The notes: generated by a model from the sequence alone, not told the origin. Shown: positions 51,514 to 61,871, counted from the stretch's first letter. The stretch: DNA of 64,000 nt from an uncultured Roseovarius sp. (GCA_951812895.1 OX638333.1:2212001-2276000), one strand, 5' to 3'. Program-made: numbers and translations.

Positions 51514-52455
51514 TCAGTACCCTCGATCGCGGTCAACAAAACCGGCCGGTCGCTCGCCTCTTTCGAACTGCTTAATGCCGTTGGCGACAAACTTTGCTAC
51601 ACCTGTCTGCTCTGCATCCCCCGCAACGTGCGGCGTGACCATGATCTTGTCATGGGCCCAAAATGGATGATCTTTGGGCAAAGGTTCCGAGGCAAACGTA
51701 TCCAGCGCCGCCGCAGCCGGCCGGCCTTTTTCGAGTGCTGTAATAAGGTCGGGCTCTGAGAGATGCCCGCCTCTACCTAGATTGATGATGATCGCATCAT
51801 CCCGCATCTTGGAATAAAAAGCCGCCGATAATATCCCAGTGGTCGCGTTTGACAGGGGCAGTAGATTTACGATTGCGCGACTTGTAGTTGCTATCCGCTC
51901 CAGCCCTTCTTTTCCGCTAACGATGTCGATACCGCCATCATGCCGTGGCGTCGATCCATAGGCTGTAGTCGGAAAGCCCAGGTCATGAAGCCTGCGAGCC
52001 AAAGTCCCACCCATATGGCCAAAGCCCAAAATGCCAACCGGAAAGGTTGAAGGGGCGGTACGGTTGATGGGCGACCACTCTTTAAGTTTTTGTTGGGCCG
52101 GATACTCAAGAAGTTTTCGTTGCCAACCTATGATATGCCATATCGCGAAGCCGGCGATCATCTCGGCCTGTTCTTCAAGCTTAACCCTCGAGATCACAAC
52201 ATCGGGTGCCAAACCTGGGTGATGCACAAACGCGTCGACGCCAGCCCCGGCACATGAGACGAGGCGAAGATTTGGATAGGGTTTAAACGCGTCAGGTCCG
52301 GGGCTGAATGCGAACGCATGGTGAATTGCCAATGGATCAGAAACATCTGCGGGATTTATCAGAATTATCCACGGATGAGCCTTCTCAAATGCTGAACCAA
52401 AGATGCCCTTCAAGTCATAATCATCGCACAAGCAAACCAGTTCAATCGTTTCCAT
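51514..52455 (-). CDS. GhrA-like glyoxylate/hydroxypyruvate reductase
   Basis: A 313-residue D-2-hydroxyacid dehydrogenase with GILGFGHMGGTLARRLHDLGF as NAD-binding motif, catalytic Arg in IINLGRGGHLSEPDL, Glu in TFASEPLPKDHPFW and His in VTPHVAGD. LPLSNATTGIL and the peptide LPKDHPFWAHDKIMVTPH are typical of the GhrA group, which reduces glyoxylate and hydroxypyruvate. It is divergent from the DEAD-box helicase across a 352-bp gap. Confidence 0.87.
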   Translation of the reverse strand: METIELVCLCDDYDLKGIFGSAFEKAHPWIILINPADVSDPLAIHHAFAFSPGPDAFKPYPNLRLVSCAGAGVDAFVHHPGLAPDVVISRVKLEEQAEMIAGFAIWHIIGWQRKLLEYPAQQKLKEWSPINRTAPSTFPVGILGFGHMGGTLARRLHDLGFPTTAYGSTPRHDGGIDIVSGKEGLERIATTSRAIVNLLPLSNATTGILSAAFYSKMRDDAIIINLGRGGHLSEPDLITALEKGRPAAAALDTFASEPLPKDHPFWAHDKIMVTPHVAGDAEQTGVAKFVANGIKQFERGERPAGFVDRDRGY

Positions 52456-52807
52456 CGTCTTTGTCTCCCTTCGCTCGTATCTTGGCTAGGTAGTACCGTT
52501 CTATCAAAATTGTACCTGACGAAGGCTCGAATAAGAAATGAATGATTTAGTTAGATTAATGAGCTCTTGAACGGCAGCTTTGTCGCGCTTAGCAATAACT
52601 GACCCAGTTAAGATTTGCCTGACGCACCAAGCCATCGGCCCTCGGTTTGCCAAAGCGGGGCGCGCATAAAGCTGCTATACAATTGCATCCGAACGTATTA
52701 GAGGCTGTCGCTTGCTGTTCCGTGACCGGATTTTTTGCAAAACTCCGGCCTGTTGCTGTCTGAATTCACGTGAATTCGGGCTCTCTCTAGTCAAAAGAAA
52801 ACACACC
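52456..52807. other. Divergent promoter gap (352 bp) without recognised elements
   Basis: The gap holds the promoters of the GhrA-like gene and the helicase. A frame into the helicase is open from 52712, but the peptide there (cysteine-rich, CKTPACCCLNSREF) does not look like family sequence. No clear repeat or RNA structure was seen. Confidence 0.5.
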
Positions 52808-54754
52808 GTGATAAAACCTCTCACTGATGCGCTTGAAGATCGTGGATATGCCACGCTGACCCCGGTTCAGGAGGCCGTGACCGAACCCGGGCTTGCTGGT
52901 CTTGATTTGTTGGTGTCGGCACAAACCGGGTCGGGAAAAACCGTGGGGTTTGGGCTGGCCATTGCGCCAACCGTATTGGGTGATGCGGATCAGTTCGAGA
53001 CTCCAGCTGCACCTTTGGCATTGATCATTGCACCGACACGCGAGCTTGCCCTGCAGGTGAAGCGAGAGTTGGGGTGGCTTTATGCCAAGGCCGGCGCCGT
53101 TGTTGCGTCCTGTGTTGGTGGTATGGATATGCGCGATGAGCGCCGGGCACTGGGCCGCGGGGCACATATTGTGGTCGCCACGCCGGGCCGTTTGCGCGAT
53201 CATATCATGCGGGGGTCGATTGACCTGTCCGCGCTGCAGGCGGTGGTTCTGGATGAAGCGGATGAAATGCTTGATCTGGGGTTCCGTGAAGATCTTGAGT
53301 TCATTTTGGGTGAATCGCCAGAAGAACGGCAGACTTTGATGTTCTCGGCCACGGTTCCGCAATCCATTGCGCGACTGGCGCAAAGCTATCAAAAGGATGC
53401 GGTCCGGGTTGTGACCAAGTCGGAACAGACCCAGCATGCCGATATTGAATATCGGGCGATGAATGTGTCCGAACGTGACGCGGAAAATGCGGTCATCAAT
53501 ACGCTGCGCTTCTACGAGGCACCCAACGCGATTGTGTTCTGTAATACACGCGCTGTGGTCAACCGGCTGACAACGCGTCTTTCCAACCGCGGGTTTTCGG
53601 TGGTGGCCCTGTCCGGAGAGCTGTCACAGGCAGAGCGGACCAACGCATTGCAGGCGATGCGGGACGGGCGCGCACGGGTTTGTGTGGCGACGGATGTTGC
53701 GGCGCGAGGGATCGACCTGCCCAATCTTGATCTGGTAATCCATGCCGAGCTGCCGTCGAACCACGAGACCCTGTTGCATCGCTCTGGCCGAACCGGGCGT
53801 GCCGGGCGCAAGGGGGTCAGTTCGCTGGTCGTCACGCCGAAATCCCGCAAAAAGGCAGAGCGGATATTGAAGTCTGCCAAGCTTCGTGCCGAATGGGGCG
53901 CGGCCCCCTCGGCCGAGGAGGTTCTGGCCGGGGATGAACAGCGGATGCTGAACAGTCCGGTCTGGAATGATGAGATTGCCGGGTCAGAGCGTGACGCCGT
54001 TGCTACGCTGGTAGAGACGTTTTCGGCAGAGCAGATCGCCTCGGCCTATCTGCGGCTGTATCGATCTCAGCATTCGGCGCCGGAAGAGCTGGCTGGTGTG
54101 GATGCAAGGCCCGAACCAAGGGCGCCATTTGGCCCCAGTGTCTGGTTTTCGCTGACTGGTGGCCGGGATCAGGATGCGGAGCCGCGGAAACTGTTGCCGA
54201 TGTTGTGCAAGGCTGGCGGTTTGTCGCGTGAGGATTTTGGAGCAATTCGTGTGCAGCAGGATCAGTCCTATGTCGAGATCCGCGAATCAAGCTTAGGTGC
54301 GTTTTTGAAGACCATCGGCCCGGATATGACGGTTGAGGCCGGCGCGGTGCTGACCCAACTGGATGCGCCGCCTGCCGGGATCAGGTCTCAGCGGCCCGCA
54401 GGGCCGGGGCATCGAGGCCAGAGACCGGCTAAGCCCAGCCGCAGGCCCGACGCTCCGAAACCGAACACGCCTCCGGTGGAGTGGAATGATGAACCGGCGC
54501 CACGGGCGAGAAAGCCCAAGGCCCCGAACAGCCCGGGCAAACCAAAAGCGCGGACTAAACCCGATGCAGCGCCCTTTGATGAGAGCCGGGATGGTGCTGT
54601 GACACGGCGCAAACCTCGCAATAAACCCAAAGGGCCACCGCCACCGGCCGGCAAGGCATCCAGCAAGAAGAATAAGGCGAGAAAAGCTGCGGCCAAGAAC
54701 CCCGGAAAATCGCTACGTGGCGGCGGGGGTGCGCCGCGGCGCGGGAAAAGCTGA
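52808..54754 (+). CDS. DEAD-box ATP-dependent RNA helicase (DbpA/CsdA-like)
   Basis: All DEAD-box motifs are in order: Q-motif TLTPVQEAV, motif I AQTGSGKT, Ia PTRELALQ, motif II as DEAD (VVLDEADEMLDLG), motif III FSATVP, IV IVFCNTRA, V TDVAARGIDLP and VI HRSGRTGRAGRKG. After residue about 440 comes a DbpA-type RNA-binding domain (GGLSREDFGAIRVQQDQSYVEI) and then a long Pro/Lys/Arg-rich tail. It remodels RNA, perhaps ribosomal. I chose GTG at 52808 because the family starts here; the ribosome site (AAAAGAAAA) is weak. Confidence 0.92.
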   Translation: MIKPLTDALEDRGYATLTPVQEAVTEPGLAGLDLLVSAQTGSGKTVGFGLAIAPTVLGDADQFETPAAPLALIIAPTRELALQVKRELGWLYAKAGAVVASCVGGMDMRDERRALGRGAHIVVATPGRLRDHIMRGSIDLSALQAVVLDEADEMLDLGFREDLEFILGESPEERQTLMFSATVPQSIARLAQSYQKDAVRVVTKSEQTQHADIEYRAMNVSERDAENAVINTLRFYEAPNAIVFCNTRAVVNRLTTRLSNRGFSVVALSGELSQAERTNALQAMRDGRARVCVATDVAARGIDLPNLDLVIHAELPSNHETLLHRSGRTGRAGRKGVSSLVVTPKSRKKAERILKSAKLRAEWGAAPSAEEVLAGDEQRMLNSPVWNDEIAGSERDAVATLVETFSAEQIASAYLRLYRSQHSAPEELAGVDARPEPRAPFGPSVWFSLTGGRDQDAEPRKLLPMLCKAGGLSREDFGAIRVQQDQSYVEIRESSLGAFLKTIGPDMTVEAGAVLTQLDAPPAGIRSQRPAGPGHRGQRPAKPSRRPDAPKPNTPPVEWNDEPAPRARKPKAPNSPGKPKARTKPDAAPFDESRDGAVTRRKPRNKPKGPPPPAGKASSKKNKARKAAAKNPGKSLRGGGGAPRRGKS

Positions 54755-54869
54755 ACGGATGTCAGCGTGTCTGGCTGGCGTTAGTGTCTCGACGCTCCAT
54801 AGAAATTGCTCCAAGCCGTGCATTGGCGACGCGCGGCAGCCTTTGGTCGCTGTTTCGCGCGCGTACAAG

Positions 54870-56192
54870 TTAAGCCGATAGTTTTTGTGCGCCCATTTCG
54901 ATTAGCGGGCAGTTGTAAACCTCATCCATGATGATCTCGACCAATTCAAACTGGGACTGGCCGTTGACGTCTTCGAAATAGACATGGCTGGGCCACGGTG
55001 CACCGACATGGTTGTCATCGGGCAGGTCAATCGCCTCGCAGACGCGTTTGATGGCGGCGACAAAGGATCGGGCCTCATCCCCGATCTGAGCTTTGGTTTC
55101 ATCCAGATCCTCGATGCTGTTGCGGTCGATCTGGGGTGAGCCGATACCGGATGTCAGAGGGATGTTTCGTGCGATGGCCTGTTCTTCGTAGAAAGAGATG
55201 TCAATCTTGTCCGCCTCAAGCCGCATGATGAAAACCGGATTTACGCTGACCTTTGCTTCGGTCAGCTCGAGCAGGTTTCCGCGATCCGCATTGGCCCCTT
55301 CGGGCGCTTTGCGGCGCGAGGCGCGGCCCTTTTTCTTGACCTCGGAAACGAAATCCCCGCGATAGTTGTTGTCGAACACGCGGTCGGCATAGGGCTTGTC
55401 CCGCAGCATGTGGCGGATGGAACGGATCGACATGTTTTTGCAGTTTTCCGGTCCGATAAAGAATGGCGAGCCAGAGGCATCTGACAGCTCTATCCAGCCA
55501 TCGGGGAAGGTTTCCATGTGGTGGTCCATCCACGGGCCGAGTACCTTGTAGCCCAGATGATCCAGCAACGCGTTGACGTTCTCTGGGTCATTCACCACAT
55601 CCGCAAGCAGAGGTTCCTGCCCGTAGATATCAGCGGCAAGGCTATATGGTGCCGAAATTTGCAGCAGTGGCGGAACCCCAGTGAGTTTCTGCGTGACGCG
55701 CAGAATATCGTCGATGGCTTTGGGTACGCCGGTGGTGAAATCGGGTGTGTCCAGCAAGTGCCAGTTTTCACGATTTATGAGCGTTACATCGGGATCAGAA
55801 CCCGGTGGGAACTTGTCCGGGTACATCATTTTCTGACCCAGTGGTTCGCAGGTAAAGGCATAGAGCGCCCAGGTCATGTAGAATTTTTTCATCCCCAGCA
55901 GGCGGCTTACCGCAAGGTTGGCCCGTACATATCGGTAGGGGTCTGTGTTGTAGTAATCCCAGGATTCAGTGCCATAGAGATCATGAAGAACCGCAAGCGC
56001 CAACATGTGCACCGATGCGGTTGCATGTACTTCATCAGCCGGTGCCAGGATGGCAAAGTTTTCATCAAAATCACCAGCGATGGCGGCATCGAAAACATTC
56101 GCCATTTCCTGCTTTGCATCGGCGTCACCGGTTTGCCAGCGTGTCAGAAGGTGCAGTCCAGATGGATAAGCGTAATCTTCAATTCTTGTCAT
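54870..56192 (-). CDS. Uroporphyrinogen decarboxylase (URO-D) family protein, probably not HemE
   Basis: The 440-residue protein is longer than HemE and has only a URO-D-like pattern: VPPLLQISAPYSLAADIYG, DPENVNALLDHLG, WIELSDASGSPFFIGPENCKN and GIGSPQID. HemE's signature PLIGFAGAPFT region is not conserved. Proteins of this type include corrinoid methyltransferases such as MtaA and others of unknown role; the Zn-binding H-x-C pattern is not obvious. It diverges from a MocR regulator with direct repeats in the shared promoter, so that regulator probably controls it. Confidence 0.72.
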   Translation of the reverse strand: MTRIEDYAYPSGLHLLTRWQTGDADAKQEMANVFDAAIAGDFDENFAILAPADEVHATASVHMLALAVLHDLYGTESWDYYNTDPYRYVRANLAVSRLLGMKKFYMTWALYAFTCEPLGQKMMYPDKFPPGSDPDVTLINRENWHLLDTPDFTTGVPKAIDDILRVTQKLTGVPPLLQISAPYSLAADIYGQEPLLADVVNDPENVNALLDHLGYKVLGPWMDHHMETFPDGWIELSDASGSPFFIGPENCKNMSIRSIRHMLRDKPYADRVFDNNYRGDFVSEVKKKGRASRRKAPEGANADRGNLLELTEAKVSVNPVFIMRLEADKIDISFYEEQAIARNIPLTSGIGSPQIDRNSIEDLDETKAQIGDEARSFVAAIKRVCEAIDLPDDNHVGAPWPSHVYFEDVNGQSQFELVEIIMDEVYNCPLIEMGAQKLSA

Positions 56193-56280
56193 TGTTCGGG
56201 TCGCTTGTTGTTGGGCACGAAGAATCGGGTCGCGGGATAGGTGTGTCTGAAATCAGGGTAGGAAAAAGTGGATAAGTAAA

Positions 56281-56314
56281 ATATACCCATTATTTGAATT
56301 TCTATATACCCATT
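56281..56314. promoter_or_regulatory. 11-bp direct repeat in the URO-D/MocR promoter region (candidate MocR site)
   Basis: ATATACCCATT occurs at 56281-56291 and again at 56304-56314, 23 bp start to start, about two helical turns, and ends 10 bp before the MocR start codon. MocR proteins such as GabR bind direct repeats (ATACCA for GabR), so a site for the adjacent regulator is likely. Confidence 0.5.
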
Positions 56315-56324
56315 TGAGGATCTT

Positions 56325-57803
56325 ATGCCAAAATCACCCGGAGGTGCATTGCTTCAAGCCTTCAGTATTGAGCGGGGAACGTCTGTTCCGATTTATCGGC
56401 AGCTGGATGCATCGCTGCGCAGGTTGATTTTGGAAGGAACACTTGCGGCGGGTCAAAAATTGCCCTCGACACGTGAACTTGCTCAGGATTTGGGGCTTTC
56501 TCGGATCACAGTGAAATCTGTTTACGAGCAGCTGATTGCCGAAGGGTATGTTCAGGCGAAAACCGGTGCTGGCACGTTTGTGGCGGATGGGCTTGAGATT
56601 GAAACCAAACCGGAAATCTGGCGAGCGCGCCAGAAACTGACCATGCCTGACATAGAGATTTCTGAACGTGCGCAAACCATCATGTCATCCAAGGCCAGCG
56701 TGCGGTACGGGGAAACTGAACCGTTTCGCCCCGGCGTGCCAGCGTTGGAGTTGTTTCCGACCCGGATTTGGAACAAATATCTGCTGGATGCCATGACATC
56801 CAGGAATCGCCAGAACCTGAGTTATGGTGAAGTGAACGGCAGTTCCGCGCTACGTGCTTCGATTGTGCGGCATCTGGCTGATGCCCGTGGCATGCAGGTG
56901 GACGCGGATCAGATTATCATAACATCAGGTGCGCAGCAGGCCTTTGTCCTGATTGCGTTCGTGTTGCTAAGCCGGGGCGATACGGTTTGGTACGAGAACC
57001 CCGGCCATATTGCGGGACGGGATGTGATGCAGATTATGGGCAGCAACGTAGCACCCGTACCGATTGATGGCGAAGGTTTTGATCTGCAGTTTGCGCAACG
57101 AACCCATGCTAAGCCGTCTTTGATTTTTACCACACCGTCGCATCAACAACCCTTGGGGGTGACGATGAGTTTGGGGCGGCGGTTGGCGTTGCTCAACTAT
57201 GCGAAGGAAAACGATTGCTGGATTATTGAAGATGATTACGACAGTGAGTTCCGCTATCGCGGTCGCCCGCTTCCGGCGCTGAGCGCATTGGATAGCGAAA
57301 GGCGGGTTTTCTATGTGGGCACGTTTTCGAAATCCATGTTCGCCGCGATGCGGTTGGGGTATGTTGTGGTGCCGCCTGCCCTGGCCGACAGTTTTGCCAA
57401 GGCGCGAAACCTGCTTGGGCAAAGCTCATCGGCGGTCGTGGAACAGGCCCTGTCACGGTTCATGGATGAAGGCCGGTTTGTTGAGCATATCCGGAAAATG
57501 CGCCGGATTTACCGCGAACGCCGGGATGTTTTGTTTGAGTGTCTCACACGGGATTGTTCAGCATTTCTGGAGCCACAGGAAACTGATGCCGGTATGCACA
57601 TGCTGGCGTGGTTAAAAAACGGGTTGGGGGATCAGGATGTGCATCGCGCCTTGCTGGACGCAGGGATCGAATCCTTGCCCCTGTCTGTCTATTGTATTGA
57701 ACCGCTGGAGCGAAAAGGCATCGTATTGGGGTTCTCAGGTGCTGATACAAGGCGCATCCCGCGATTGACCAAGCGGATAGCCGATGTTCTGGCTTCGCTA
57801 TAG
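56325..57803 (+). CDS. MocR-type GntR/aminotransferase transcriptional regulator
   Basis: The N-terminal winged helix (LEGTLAAGQKLPSTRELAQD with LSRITVKSVYEQL and GYVQAKTGAGTFVA) is joined to a fold-type I aminotransferase domain. The latter has TSGAQQAF, DDYDSEFRYRGRPLP and the PLP-lysine motif VGTFSKSMFAAMRLGY with Lys336. MocR regulators sense PLP and amino compounds. The length of 492 residues is normal. It is divergent from the URO-D-family gene and shares its promoter region. Confidence 0.92.
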   Translation: MPKSPGGALLQAFSIERGTSVPIYRQLDASLRRLILEGTLAAGQKLPSTRELAQDLGLSRITVKSVYEQLIAEGYVQAKTGAGTFVADGLEIETKPEIWRARQKLTMPDIEISERAQTIMSSKASVRYGETEPFRPGVPALELFPTRIWNKYLLDAMTSRNRQNLSYGEVNGSSALRASIVRHLADARGMQVDADQIIITSGAQQAFVLIAFVLLSRGDTVWYENPGHIAGRDVMQIMGSNVAPVPIDGEGFDLQFAQRTHAKPSLIFTTPSHQQPLGVTMSLGRRLALLNYAKENDCWIIEDDYDSEFRYRGRPLPALSALDSERRVFYVGTFSKSMFAAMRLGYVVVPPALADSFAKARNLLGQSSSAVVEQALSRFMDEGRFVEHIRKMRRIYRERRDVLFECLTRDCSAFLEPQETDAGMHMLAWLKNGLGDQDVHRALLDAGIESLPLSVYCIEPLERKGIVLGFSGADTRRIPRLTKRIADVLASL

Positions 57804-57840
57804 GATACCGACATTATTTGAGAAAAATTGGGGACACGTT

Positions 57841-58206
57841 GTGAAGTTTCAGAAACTCTATTCAGACAAAAACGGAGAAAGCCACTGGGAAGATGTCGAG
57901 GTCTCGTTTCAGGAGAAGATGTTTGCACCTCCTGCCAAAGGCATTGAAATTTCTCAGCCTGACCCGGTATCCCAAATGATGTTTCTGCGGCTTCCATCCG
58001 GTTGGAACGAGCCAATTCACCCGACACCAGTACGGCAAAAGCTGATTTGTTTGGGCGGAGCCGTGCGGGTAACGGCCAGCGATGGTGAGACACGTGAGAT
58101 CGGGATTGGTGACGTGTGGCACATGGAAGACAGCCACGGCCAAGGGCACCACACAATGGTGACAAGCGAAGAAGACTTTTTGTCAGTCATCGTGCAGTAC
58201 GAATAG
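57841..58206 (+). CDS. Small cupin-domain protein
   Basis: The 121-residue protein from GTG 57841 contains a cupin-like barrel: NEPIHPTPVRQKLICLGGAV, then IGIGDVWHMEDSHGQGHHTMV, with His residues in places usual for metal ligands. I do not recognise the subfamily. The frame is open to 57784, inside the intergenic gap after the MocR gene. It is on the same strand as mocR, 37 bp after its stop, so they may share a transcript. Confidence 0.7.
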   Translation: MKFQKLYSDKNGESHWEDVEVSFQEKMFAPPAKGIEISQPDPVSQMMFLRLPSGWNEPIHPTPVRQKLICLGGAVRVTASDGETREIGIGDVWHMEDSHGQGHHTMVTSEEDFLSVIVQYE

Positions 58207-58250
58207 GATCATGCACGTCAGGCGACAGAAATTGGCCTGCCAAAGCAGGA

Positions 58251-59084
58251 TCAGTGTCGCTTGGGATCGGCCGGATAAACGCCCAGCATGGTGATGTCTG
58301 AGGTGAAGTAGTCCAGTTCTTCCAGCGCGCGGCGGACGGCGGGGTCATCGGGATGACCTTCGATATCGGCATAGAATTGTGTGGCAGAGAATGAACCACC
58401 AACCATATAGCTTTCCAGTTTGGTCATGTTCACACCATTGGTCGCGAACCCGCCCATCGCCTTGTAAAGTGCGGCCGGGATGTTGCGGACCTGAAAAACA
58501 AATGTCGTCATCATGCCATCATCGCCGCGGGGCTCATAATTGGGCTCACGTGACATCACCAGAAAGCGGGTGGTATTATTGCCTTCGTCCTCGATATGGC
58601 GGGCAAGTACGTCTAGGCCGTAAATCTCGCCAGCAAGCTCGCTGGCGAGCGCCCCAAGCTCCGGATTTCCGGCCCCCGCCACGTGCAGCGCCGAACCTGC
58701 AGTATCGGCGCCGGTGATCCGGGTGATTCCATTTGCGGCAAGGAATTCACGGCACTGGCCCAATAGCATTGTATGGCTCATCGCCTGTTTGACCTGGTCA
58801 AGTGTTACGCCGGGAAGGGCAAGCAGATTGATGTGAACCCTAACGAATGCCTCATCAATGATGTGCAGGCCCGATTCTGGCAGCAGGTGGTGAATGTCGG
58901 CAACCCGCCCGAATGTGGAATTTTCCACCGGCAGCATCGCCAGCTCTGCTTCGCCGGAACGCACTGCTTCGATGGCGTCTTCGAAGGTACGACAGGGCAG
59001 CGCCTCCATCTCTGGATAGGTCTCGCGGCAGGCCTGATGCGAATAGGCACCCGGCTCACCCTGAAAGGCAATGCGTTTTGTCAT
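58251..59084 (-). CDS. pheA: Prephenate dehydratase
   Basis: The start KRIAFQGEPGAYSHQACRE, the substrate segment AMLPVENSTFGRVADIHHLL, the TRFLVMSRE motif (with the catalytic Thr in NNTTRFLV) and a C-terminal ACT domain (FQVRNIPAALYKAMGGFATN with NMTKLESY) mark prephenate dehydratase with its phenylalanine-sensing domain. It makes phenylpyruvate. I chose the ATG at 59084; 59099 or 59147 are possible but give non-conserved leaders. It is divergent from cycM, a common Rhodobacterales neighbourhood. Confidence 0.94.
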   Translation of the reverse strand: MTKRIAFQGEPGAYSHQACRETYPEMEALPCRTFEDAIEAVRSGEAELAMLPVENSTFGRVADIHHLLPESGLHIIDEAFVRVHINLLALPGVTLDQVKQAMSHTMLLGQCREFLAANGITRITGADTAGSALHVAGAGNPELGALASELAGEIYGLDVLARHIEDEGNNTTRFLVMSREPNYEPRGDDGMMTTFVFQVRNIPAALYKAMGGFATNGVNMTKLESYMVGGSFSATQFYADIEGHPDDPAVRRALEELDYFTSDITMLGVYPADPKRH

Positions 59085-59201
59085 TCTCGACTGTCCCATA
59101 AAAATCCCGGTCGGGCATTTGGTCGCGCAAACTACACCTTGCGCCACAGCATGGGAAGCGGATAGATACCAAAGCCAAGAGATTCAGATGGAAGCGGGCC
59201 T

Positions 59202-59720
59202 ATGTTCGATACAATGACACTTACCAAGATCACCGGAGCTGTTTGCGGAGCACTGTTGATCTTCTTAATGGGCAGTTGGGCAGCCGAGGCGCTGTATGCA
59301 ACCGGGGGCGGGCATGGCGATCATGCCGAGCAGGCCTATGTGATTGAAACCGGTGATGATGGTCCTGATGTTACTGTAGATGATGGTCCTGATTTCGCAG
59401 AATTGCTGGCCTCGGCAGATGTGGAAAAAGGTGCAAAAGCATTCAGCAAATGCAAATCCTGTCACAAGCTGGAAGACGGCGCCAATTCAACCGGTCCGCA
59501 TCTCTACGGTATCGTTGACCGTGCGGTTGGCTCTGTCGACGGGTTCGGTTATTCCGGAAGCCTTGTCGCGGTGGCCCAGACCTGGGACGTGGATGCGCTG
59601 AACGGGTTCCTTGAGAATCCCAAGAAATTTGCACCGGGCACAAAAATGTCTTTCGCAGGTATGAAAAAGGCAAAAGACCGGGCCAACCTGATCGCATATC
59701 TCGACGGTCTAGACAATTAA
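59202..59720 (+). CDS. cycM: Membrane-anchored c-type cytochrome (CycM / c552 family)
   Basis: An N-terminal signal anchor (ITGAVCGALLIFLMGSWAAEAL) is followed by an acidic linker rich in Asp and Gly (about residues 35-65) and a class I cytochrome c domain with haem motif CKSCH, the GPHLYGIV loop and the axial Met in GTKMSF. Such cytochromes link the bc1 complex to the cytochrome oxidase without diffusing. The length of 172 residues is normal. A strong terminator follows. Confidence 0.93.
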   Translation: MFDTMTLTKITGAVCGALLIFLMGSWAAEALYATGGGHGDHAEQAYVIETGDDGPDVTVDDGPDFAELLASADVEKGAKAFSKCKSCHKLEDGANSTGPHLYGIVDRAVGSVDGFGYSGSLVAVAQTWDVDALNGFLENPKKFAPGTKMSFAGMKKAKDRANLIAYLDGLDN

Positions 59721-59748
59721 TCGTCAAATTGGCTTTGGCACAAAATTC

Positions 59749-59786
59749 AAAGACCGCCACCCGGGTCGGGACAGGCGGTCTTTTTT
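59749..59786 (+). terminator. Rho-independent terminator after cycM
   Basis: AAAGACCGCC (59749-59758) pairs with GGCGGTCTTT (59774-59783) and continues in a run of T. Confidence 0.9.
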
Positions 59787-59923
59787 GTGCCGTGTCAAAA
59801 CAATTGCAGTGGCAAGATCACGCAGAGTTCACGTTTCCGCGCTTGAATGTAATGGGTGGCCTAAATTAGCTTGCGCATAAGAAAATCGTCGCCAAATCAA
59901 AGAGCGGCAGGAGGAGAACATTC

Positions 59924-61864
59924 ATGACCCGAATCCGCAGCCGGGCCAAGGCCCGGAAGATCGCGATGCACAAGGTTTCAGTCTTGCTGGCCGCGCTGTT
60001 GGGACTAAGCATTGCCACGCTGGCTGCGCATCGGGCACTTTCCGAAGAAGATAAGATAATCCGCTCTCATGGATATTCCTTTTTCGGCGAGCTGAGCTAT
60101 CCCCCTGATTACGAGCATTTCGATTATGTAAACCCGGATGCGCCGAAGGGGGGAGAGATTTCAATCGCGTTGAGCGGCACATTTGATTCTATGAACCCCT
60201 ATTTTCGGCAGGGACGGGCAGCGGCGCTCTCTACGGTTATGTATGAAAGTCTGTTGGGTGAAATCCTTGCCGGAGCTGGCGCACTTCCGGCTGACAAGGA
60301 CGGCGAATATTACGGGCTGTTGGCGCATACGATTGAATATCCCGAGACCAAGGATTGGGTCATCTTCCATATGCGGCCAGAGGCCCGGTTTTCGGATGGA
60401 ACACCTGTAACTGCACATGATGTGCTTTTCAGTCACAAACTGCTGCTGGAACAGGGCCTGCAATCCTATGCCCAAGCTGTGAGCAAGAGGGTGCCCAAGG
60501 CCGAAGTTCTGGATGATCACATGATCAAGTTTACATTTGCCGAAGGGTTTTCGCGGCGAAGCCTGATCGAGACGGTTGGATTTACCTCTGTTTGGTCAAA
60601 GAAATGGTACGAAGAGACCGGTGCGCAGCTGAACGAAAGCCGATTAGAGGTATCGCCCGGGTCCGGGCCATATGTAATCGAGGATATCGATGTAAGCCGT
60701 CGTACGACGTTCCGGCGGGATCCGGATTATTGGGGATGGGATTTGCCGATCAACCAGGGACGGCACAATTTTGATGTGATCCGAATCGAGTATTTTGCGG
60801 ATGCAACCGCCGCCTTTGAGGCGTTCAAAGCCGGCGAAGTGACCTATCGCACGGAATCTGACCCCAAAAAGTGGGCATCTGCATATGATTTCCCGGCATT
60901 AGAACGCGGAGATGTGAAGCAGGAAGAGCTTCCCGACGGGTTTCCGCCCTCTATGAACGGCATCGTTTTCAACCTTGGTAGTGAGTCGCTGAAGGACAAA
61001 CGTGTTCGCGAGGCTGTGGCGCTCGGCTTTAATTTTGAATGGACCAATGAATCCCTGCTTTATGGTTTGTACAAACAACAGAAATCTTTTTCTGATGGTA
61101 CACGGTTAGAGGCCAAGGGCGTGCTGACTGGTGAAAATCTTGTGTTCTTTGAGACATTGGGTGATGTGGTGCCACAGGATATTCTGGCAGAAGAGGCCAG
61201 GGTACCGCACATATCGGACGCCAAGAGGCTGGCAAACAGAAGAAACCTGCGCAAAGCAAAAAAGCTGTTGGATGACACAGAATGGCGCGTCGGTGATGAT
61301 GGACTGCGGCGCAATTCAGACGGCGAGGTATTGACGCTGAAGTTCCTCTATCAGGCCTCTGATGCGTCAAGCCGCCGGGCTATTGCAGAAAATTTTGTAT
61401 CCAACCTTAGGACGATGGGCATCGATGCCATTTTTGAAGCAGTCGATTCAGCGCAATACACCTCTCTGGAGCGTGACCGCAAATACGATCTGATTTTTGA
61501 TGCCTACCCGTCTCTGACCGGAACTGGTGCCGGTCTGATGCAACGGTTTGGATCAGAGGACGCGGCGTATAGTCTGTTTAACCCTGCGGGGCTTGCCAGT
61601 CCTCTGGTCGATGCCGTGATTGCGAAATCACTGCAGACGAATTCACAAGAAGAAGAAGACATCTCGGTTCGAGCACTGGACCGGGCGTTGCGGCACGAAT
61701 TTTTTATGATACCGACCGGATATGTCCCGGATCATTGGGTTGCCTACTGGGATATTTATGAGCATCCCGCAGAACAACCACCCTATGCTTTGGGAACGCT
61801 GGATTTCTGGTGGTATAACGCCGAAAAAGCAGAGGCCCTCAAAGCCTCTGGCGCGTTGAGGTAA
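59924..61864 (+). CDS. yejA: YejA-type peptide ABC transporter substrate-binding protein
   Basis: The family 5 solute-binding pattern is present: signal peptide ([19 protein letters not shown]), [21 protein letters not shown], the block [32 protein letters not shown] and [12 protein letters not shown]. These are YejA features, and the next genes are yejB and yejE. In E. coli YejABEF imports peptides and microcin C. The start follows a strong AGGAGGAGAA site. No lipobox is seen. The ATPase yejF must lie beyond the window. Confidence 0.93.
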   Translation: MTRIRSRAKARKIAMHKVSVLLAALLGLSIATLAAHRALSEEDKIIRSHGYSFFGELSYPPDYEHFDYVNPDAPKGGEISIALSGTFDSMNPYFRQGRAAALSTVMYESLLGEILAGAGALPADKDGEYYGLLAHTIEYPETKDWVIFHMRPEARFSDGTPVTAHDVLFSHKLLLEQGLQSYAQAVSKRVPKAEVLDDHMIKFTFAEGFSRRSLIETVGFTSVWSKKWYEETGAQLNESRLEVSPGSGPYVIEDIDVSRRTTFRRDPDYWGWDLPINQGRHNFDVIRIEYFADATAAFEAFKAGEVTYRTESDPKKWASAYDFPALERGDVKQEELPDGFPPSMNGIVFNLGSESLKDKRVREAVALGFNFEWTNESLLYGLYKQQKSFSDGTRLEAKGVLTGENLVFFETLGDVVPQDILAEEARVPHISDAKRLANRRNLRKAKKLLDDTEWRVGDDGLRRNSDGEVLTLKFLYQASDASSRRAIAENFVSNLRTMGIDAIFEAVDSAQYTSLERDRKYDLIFDAYPSLTGTGAGLMQRFGSEDAAYSLFNPAGLASPLVDAVIAKSLQTNSQEEEDISVRALDRALRHEFFMIPTGYVPDHWVAYWDIYEHPAEQPPYALGTLDFWWYNAEKAEALKASGALR

Positions 61865-61871
61865 ACAGCGC

